From Prauserella alba (GTDB lineage Bacteria; Actinomycetota; Actinomycetes; Mycobacteriales; Pseudonocardiaceae): DNA of 64,000 nt. This document shows, piece after piece, positions 59,879 through 64,000 of this stretch; within the stretch, counting starts at the first letter, position 1; every line of letters starts with the position of its first letter. Where the stretch lies: assembly GCF_024171735.1 (NCBI RefSeq), contig NZ_JAMTCH010000004.1:558001-622000 (forward strand), written 5' to 3'. Below the pieces are notes generated by a model. That model was not told the origin of the DNA. It worked only from the letters and a program-made list of their open reading frames with translations, and did not search any database. Position numbers and translations under genes: made by a program.

Positions 59879-60793
59879 CTACGCGGGTGTGCGGTCCAGA
59901 TCCGGCTCCAGATAGATCAGCCGCGCCGTGGGGACGGCCTCGCGGACGCGGCGTTCGGCGTCGTCGATCGCCGCTGCCACCTCGGTCAGCGCCATCCCCC
60001 GCCGCATCGCGAGCTTGGCCGCGATCAACAGCTCGTCCGGGCCGATGTACTGGGTACGGATGTGAATGACCCGCTCGACCTCACCCGCGGTCAGCTCGCC
60101 GACGATCGTGTCCAGCTCCTTCTCGCCGGATCCCTCGCCGATGAGCAGGCTCTTCATCTCGATGATCAGCGTGATCGCGATGATGCCGAGCAGCACCCCG
60201 ATCATCAGCGTGCCGACGCCGTCCCACACCGGATCACCGGTCACGACCGCCAGCCCGACGCCGATCAGCGCGAACACCAGGCCGAACAGCGCCCCCGCAT
60301 CCTCCAGCAGCACCACCGGCAGTTCGGGCGTCTTCGACTGCCGGACGAACCCCCACCAACTGCGGTTCCCCTTGATCGCCTTCGACTCCTTGACCGCCGT
60401 GGCGAAGCTGTAGCTCTCGAGCGCGATGGCGAGGACGAGGATCACGACGGCGACGAGCGGCGAGCTCAGCTCCTCCGGATGCTGCACCTTGTGCACCCCC
60501 TCGTACAGCGCGAACGCCGACCCGAGCGTGAACAGCAGCAACGCGACGATGAACGAGTAGAAGTACCGGTCACGTCCGTAACCGAAGGGGTGTTCGCTGG
60601 TCGCCTTCCGCTTGGCCGTCTTCTGGCCGAGCAACAGCAGGCCCTGGTTGGAGGTGTCGGCCACCGAGTGCACCGACTCGGCGAGCATCGACGAGGAACC
60701 CGTGATCACGAAGCCCACGAACTTCGCCACCGCGATACCCGCGTTCGCGGCCAGCGCCGCCAGGATCGCCTTCGTTCCTCCGGTTGCCGCCAC
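59879..60793 (-). CDS. cation diffusion facilitator family transporter
   Basis: 304 residues, six membrane helices and a cytoplasmic C-terminal domain. TM2 carries the SVHSVADTSNQGLLLLG block with the metal-site His and Asp. The TM5 equivalent reads LPVVLLEDAGALFGL, i.e. Glu-Asp where classical zinc/cadmium CDFs have His-Asp, as in the SLC30A9-like branch. Export of divalent metal (Zn, Mn or Fe) for proton is the family role; the metal is uncertain. GTG start. No metal regulator adjoins; manA is next upstream on the same strand, 104 bases away. Confidence 0.88.
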   Translation of the reverse strand: MAATGGTKAILAALAANAGIAVAKFVGFVITGSSSMLAESVHSVADTSNQGLLLLGQKTAKRKATSEHPFGYGRDRYFYSFIVALLLFTLGSAFALYEGVHKVQHPEELSSPLVAVVILVLAIALESYSFATAVKESKAIKGNRSWWGFVRQSKTPELPVVLLEDAGALFGLVFALIGVGLAVVTGDPVWDGVGTLMIGVLLGIIAITLIIEMKSLLIGEGSGEKELDTIVGELTAGEVERVIHIRTQYIGPDELLIAAKLAMRRGMALTEVAAAIDDAERRVREAVPTARLIYLEPDLDRTPA

Positions 60794-60897
60794 AGTTCAA
60801 CCCTCCGGTCTCCTCGACGTGACGGCCGAAGCCTAGAGCCCGCGAGCGATCCGGAACCCGCCAGGGTGACCGGTCGAGCACGGTGAGTAAAGGAAGG

Positions 60898-62133
60898 TTA
60901 ATGCCCGCGCAATGAGGTGCCCGCGGTGGCGCGGAAGAGCTGTGCGACGTGCTCGCCGACGGCCCTGACCCGCACCGCCGGATCCGAAGCCGGCCGCCAC
61001 ACGGACTCGCCCCGGCGCAGCTCCACCTTCGTACCCTCGTCGTCGTAGAGCAGCACCTCGCCGGCAGTGCAGAGCAGGATCTCCGGGCCCGGACCGTCGA
61101 GTTCGACCTCGCGCCGGTCCACGGCCTCCCAGTCGACCCGGGACAGCTGGAACTCCGGCGTGCCGGTGCGGTACACCGCGGCCGGTCCGTCCGGCTCCCC
61201 GGTCAGCACCGGCGGGTCACCGCACCGGAAATCGACCACCCGCAGCAGTTCGGGCACATCGACGTGTTTCGGGGTCAACCCGCAGCGCAGGATGTTGTCG
61301 GAGTTGGCGAGGATCTCGATCGCCGTGCCGTAGAGGTACAGGTGCAGGTTCCCCGCGGGCAGGTACAGCGCCTCGCCCGAATGCAGCGTGACGCGGTTGA
61401 GCAGCAACGCGGCCAGCACACCCGCGTCGCGCGGATGCGCCTCGCCGAGCTGCAGCACCGTGCGGCATTCCTCGGCGAACTCTCCCCCGCCCTCGACGTG
61501 CCGCACGCAGGCATCGAGCACCTCGGGAAGCAGTTCGTCGAGCGCCGACTGCGGCAGCGTGATCCACGTCGTGAACAGCGCGCGCAACCCGTCCGGGTCG
61601 GGCTGCCCCGCCAGCAGTCCGACGTAGTGGGCCAACCCGGGCGTCTCGATCTCGCGCAGCAACCGCACGGTCCGATGCGGATCGCGGAACCCGGCGAGCG
61701 CGTGGAACTCGGTCAGCGCGCACACCAGCTCCGGCTTCGCCGTCGGGTCGGGATAGTTGCGGTTCGCCGCGTCGCGCGCGATGCCCGCGGCCTCCTCGCG
61801 TGCGTACCCCTCGGCCGCCTGCTCCGCCGACGGGTGTGCCTGCATCGACAGCGGCTCCTCCGCCGCGAGGATCTTCAGCAGGAACGGCAACCGCCCGTCC
61901 CACCGGTCGGCGCACCGGGTGCCGAGCTGACCGTGCGGATCGGCGTCGACGATCTCAAGCAGGCTGACTTCGGAGCCGTCCGCCCGCCGCACCCGCGCCG
62001 GATCGCCGGGATGCGCCCCGTACCACAGTTCCGCCTCCGGATGCGGCGACGGGACAGGGCGGCCCAGCAGCTCCGGAATCGTCGTGCGGGACCCCCACGC
62101 ATATGCCCGCACCGCGCCCTGCAGCAGCTCCAC
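60898..62133 (-). CDS. manA: mannose-6-phosphate isomerase, class I
   Basis: 411 residues from GTG 62133, matching the M. tuberculosis start MELLRGALRTYAWGSR type and having GGAG seven bases upstream; GTG 62145 is the alternative. It interconverts fructose-6-P and mannose-6-P, feeding GDP-mannose for PIMs, lipomannan and glycoproteins. Zinc ligands are in PLSMQAHPS (Gln, His), the Glu in TAKPELVCAL and the His in ALYLPAGNLHLYLYG. A cupin-type C-terminus ends the chain. Part of the manB-trm112-tobH-manA cluster. Confidence 0.94.
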   Translation of the reverse strand: MELLQGAVRAYAWGSRTTIPELLGRPVPSPHPEAELWYGAHPGDPARVRRADGSEVSLLEIVDADPHGQLGTRCADRWDGRLPFLLKILAAEEPLSMQAHPSAEQAAEGYAREEAAGIARDAANRNYPDPTAKPELVCALTEFHALAGFRDPHRTVRLLREIETPGLAHYVGLLAGQPDPDGLRALFTTWITLPQSALDELLPEVLDACVRHVEGGGEFAEECRTVLQLGEAHPRDAGVLAALLLNRVTLHSGEALYLPAGNLHLYLYGTAIEILANSDNILRCGLTPKHVDVPELLRVVDFRCGDPPVLTGEPDGPAAVYRTGTPEFQLSRVDWEAVDRREVELDGPGPEILLCTAGEVLLYDDEGTKVELRRGESVWRPASDPAVRVRAVGEHVAQLFRATAGTSLRGH

Positions 62134-62176
62134 GGTCAACTCCACTCCTCGCCGGCCTCGCCCGGCCGTGCCACCG

Positions 62177-63271
62177 TCACAGTGACAGCGGCGCGACGCG
62201 GCCGGCTCCCCCGATGGTTCCAGCCGCGAGCCCCAGGTACACCGCAGCGAACTCGAATCGCAACGCCAGCACGGCGGCGCACGCGACGTCATCGGCGTCG
62301 GCCAGCTCTTCCGCCGGGGCGAGGACGTCGGCCGTGGGCAGGGTCTCACCCACCCGGAGCCGCGCTTCGTCGGTCGCCGGGCCACTGCGCACCGACAACA
62401 GCAGTGCGCGCGGGGGCGCGGCACCACTCACCTCGTCGAAATCCGGGTCGGCGAAGATGTCCCGCTCGTCACCCCCGCGGGCGGCCATCGCGTGCAGCGC
62501 AGGACGGGCCAGCGCCTGGCGGTAATCGGACACGTCCGCGACGACCGCCGCGTGCGCCCCGAGCGCGTACGCCGCATGCTGCCCGACGGCCACGCCCGCA
62601 TGGTCGAGCCCCCACAGCAGCGGCGTCCGGTCCGCGATCCGCAGCGCCAGCGACTTCGCCGGGTTGACGAACGCCTCGTGTTCGAGATGCCCGCGGGCCG
62701 CCTCGTTGTCCAGCCGGTCCGCCAGGCCGTCGACGTCGGACACCAGCAGGCCGAGCGCACCCGCGGTGAGCAGACCCGTGGTCAGCGCACGCGGGAACGC
62801 CAGCTCGGGCGGGCCGACCACCCGCGGCGACAGCACCAGGCCGCGGCCGGCCACGGCGGACGCAACAGGGCCGTCCGGTGGCGCCGACAGCACGACCGTC
62901 GCGCCGTAGCGGGCCGCGCGTTCGAGCGACACCGCGAGGTCACGGTCGTACGGGTCGTCGGTGTGTGCCAGCACGACGTCGAGCGCCCCGATCCACGGCG
63001 GCACCGTGTCTGTCACCACCGCCGGCACCGGGCAGGCGGGCGCGAGCAGGGCCGTCAACAGTTGGGCCGCGCCGTGCCCTGCACCCGGCCGCACGATGAT
63101 CACCAGCGATCGGGGCCGCCCGATGTCCAGCCGTTCGGCCAGCTCCAGCTCCGTCGCGGCCTCGATCGTCGACCGCACCTGCGCACCGGCCATCGCGGCC
63201 GCGCGCAACACGCCACCCGTGTCGGCGTCGTCGAGCCGGCGCGGGTCGTCGAGCAGCGTGTCGTCAAGCAC
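62177..63271 (-). CDS. SIS-domain TobH-like protein (Rv3256c-type)
   Basis: 364 residues, Ala-rich, with a phosphosugar-isomerase (SIS) fold. Stretches: LDDPRRLDDADTGGVLRAAA, SLVIIVRPGAGHGAAQLLTA, WIGALDVVLAHTDDPYDRDL and AFVNPAKSLALRIADRTPLL. It resembles the C-terminal part of bifunctional phosphoglucose/phosphomannose isomerases and the conserved protein between manB and manA in mycobacteria, often named TobH. A role in mannose metabolism is inferred from position; catalysis is unproven. GTG start overlapping the Trm112-like gene by 8 bases. Confidence 0.84.
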   Translation of the reverse strand: MLDDTLLDDPRRLDDADTGGVLRAAAMAGAQVRSTIEAATELELAERLDIGRPRSLVIIVRPGAGHGAAQLLTALLAPACPVPAVVTDTVPPWIGALDVVLAHTDDPYDRDLAVSLERAARYGATVVLSAPPDGPVASAVAGRGLVLSPRVVGPPELAFPRALTTGLLTAGALGLLVSDVDGLADRLDNEAARGHLEHEAFVNPAKSLALRIADRTPLLWGLDHAGVAVGQHAAYALGAHAAVVADVSDYRQALARPALHAMAARGGDERDIFADPDFDEVSGAAPPRALLLSVRSGPATDEARLRVGETLPTADVLAPAEELADADDVACAAVLALRFEFAAVYLGLAAGTIGGAGRVAPLSL

Positions 63272-63521
63272 TGCCGGCCCCGGAATCGCCGCCGGCCGGC
63301 GAATCGCCCGTGCCTGCGGTGTCGGCGGCCGGATCGCCGCCGTCGGCCTCGTCGAGCAACAGCACCGGAATGCCGTCCCGCACGGGGTACTGCCTGCCGC
63401 AGGACGTGCAGGTCAGCACGTCGGCGGCAGGGTCATCCGGCGAGCCGGCCGTCAGCGGGGCGTGGTCCGCCGACGGGCACGCGAGAATGTCGAGCAGTTG
63501 CGGATCGAGAGTGACGGCCAT
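63264..63521 (-). CDS. Trm112-family zinc-ribbon protein
   Basis: 85 residues. LDPQLLDILACPSADHAPL and VLTCTSCGRQYPVRDGIPVL are the Trm112/UPF0434 signature. Only three of the usual four cysteines are present (C15, C38, C41): the first pair reads CPSAD. The last 25 residues are Gly/Asp/Ala-rich. Trm112 proteins activate methyltransferases in eukaryotes and archaea; the bacterial role is unclear. Overlaps the next gene by 8 bases in the mannose cluster. Confidence 0.88.
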   Translation of the reverse strand: MAVTLDPQLLDILACPSADHAPLTAGSPDDPAADVLTCTSCGRQYPVRDGIPVLLLDEADGGDPAADTAGTGDSPAGGDSGAGSA

Positions 63522-63609
63522 TTTTCCTATTTACCACGGTTGGCCCTCCTCCCGGAGGGCAGTCGAAAACTGTTCGTCCGCGGCCGGTCCGGTTTCCGCC
63601 GCGGACCGG

Positions 63610-64000
63610 TCAGGCACGGACGATGGCCAGCACCTCGTCGGTCAACGCCGCCACGGCCGCCTCGTCGGGCGCCTCGACGTTCAACCGAAGCAGCGGCTCG
63701 GTGTTCGACGCACGGAGGTTGAACCACCGGTCGCCGAAGTCGACGGTCAGCCCGTCCAGCTCGTCGACCGAGGCACCGTTGCGGCCCTGGTAGGCGTCCT
63801 TCACCGCGGCGACGCGGCCCGCCTGGTCCGCCACCGTCGAGTTGATCTCTCCGGACGCGGCGTAGCGCGAGTACCGCGCGGTCAGCTCAGACAGCGTGCC
63901 CGGCTGTTCGCCCAGCGCGGCGAGGACGTGCAGCGCAGCCAGCATGCCCGTGTCGGCGCGCCAGAAGTCGCGGAAGTAGTAGTGCGCAGAGTGCTCACCA
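63610..64000 (-). CDS. manB: phosphomannomutase/phosphoglucomutase, C-terminal part (partial)
   Basis: The frame runs off the right end of the window; 129 residues are visible. It starts within GEHSAHYYFRDFWRADTGM (the substrate-specificity loop with GEHSAH) and ends with domain 4, which has the phosphate-binding RASNTEPLLRLNVEAP loop. This identifies an alpha-phosphohexomutase of the ManB/PmmA type, converting mannose-6-P to mannose-1-P. The position next to trm112, tobH and manA supports phosphomannomutase. Confidence 0.92.
   Translation of the reverse strand, partial: GEHSAHYYFRDFWRADTGMLAALHVLAALGEQPGTLSELTARYSRYAASGEINSTVADQAGRVAAVKDAYQGRNGASVDELDGLTVDFGDRWFNLRASNTEPLLRLNVEAPDEAAVAALTDEVLAIVRA

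Overview
The window is high-GC actinobacterial chromosome with dense genes on both strands. Many gene starts are GTG, several are probably leaderless, and third codon positions are strongly G/C. The gene set points to a mycolic-acid-related actinomycete, most likely a Pseudonocardiaceae (Saccharomonospora/Amycolatopsis/Prauserella type). It includes Kgd, WhiB1, the mycothiol-type SigH/RshA pair, MtrA-MtrB-LpqB, a WS/DGAT, a TobH-like protein, bL37 and SecA1. The family placement is inferred from gene content only; no rRNA, tRNA, CRISPR array, prophage or insertion sequence was seen.

Layout. 0-19.4 kb: end of an ABC exporter; the fused 2-oxoglutarate decarboxylase/dehydrogenase kgd; a secreted subtilisin-like protease; a four-gene osmoprotectant ABC operon (proV-proW-proZ-proX); a BpsA-like polyamine enzyme; malic enzyme; an RmlC-like epimerase; a Tat-exported cholesterol oxidase; small metabolic genes; a lipid kinase. 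19.7-43.6 kb: a core block whose order closely matches my recollection of Mycobacterium tuberculosis Rv3219-Rv3246c. It runs whiB1, pdtaS, (bL37), rshA-sigH, ybaK, hydrolase, SRAP, rsgA, lipoprotein, pruA, WS/DGAT, RNA methyltransferase, Rv3235-like, secA, hpf, comF, lpqB-mtrB-mtrA. 43.8-47.3 kb: three accessory genes (IclR regulator, WYL regulator, FAD oxidoreductase) lie between mtrA and tmk, which are neighbours in mycobacteria. 48-59.5 kb: a mostly accessory stretch with a PIN/RHH toxin-antitoxin pair, a large membrane protein with a degenerate alpha/beta-hydrolase fold, a macro-domain protein with an unassigned C-terminal half, a Tat-exported GH2 beta-galactosidase, two secreted or surface proteins (one with a class E sortase motif) and an amino-acid permease. 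59.9-64 kb: a CDF transporter and the mannose-activation cluster manA-tobH-trm112-manB (cut by the window end).

How the parts work together. Central carbon and redox: Kgd, malic enzyme, PruA. Envelope and export: SecA, MtrAB-LpqB, ManA/ManB feeding GDP-mannose glycans, surface proteins. Stress control: SigH/RshA with an exact SigR-type autoregulatory promoter, WhiB1 with a CRP-like site, PdtaS, HPF.

Noncoding signals found by reading: a family of long perfect or near-perfect palindromes at four convergent gene junctions; several classical hairpin terminators; palindromic operators at divergent regulator/target pairs; a repeated TANNNT-(6-7 nt)-start-codon architecture indicating leaderless transcripts; a six-fold periodic C-run array upstream of proV; a 21-bp tandem repeat upstream of pruA. 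No wholly new multi-gene system is proven here. The best candidates for undescribed biology are the palindrome family, the macro-domain fusion and the membrane pseudo-hydrolase.
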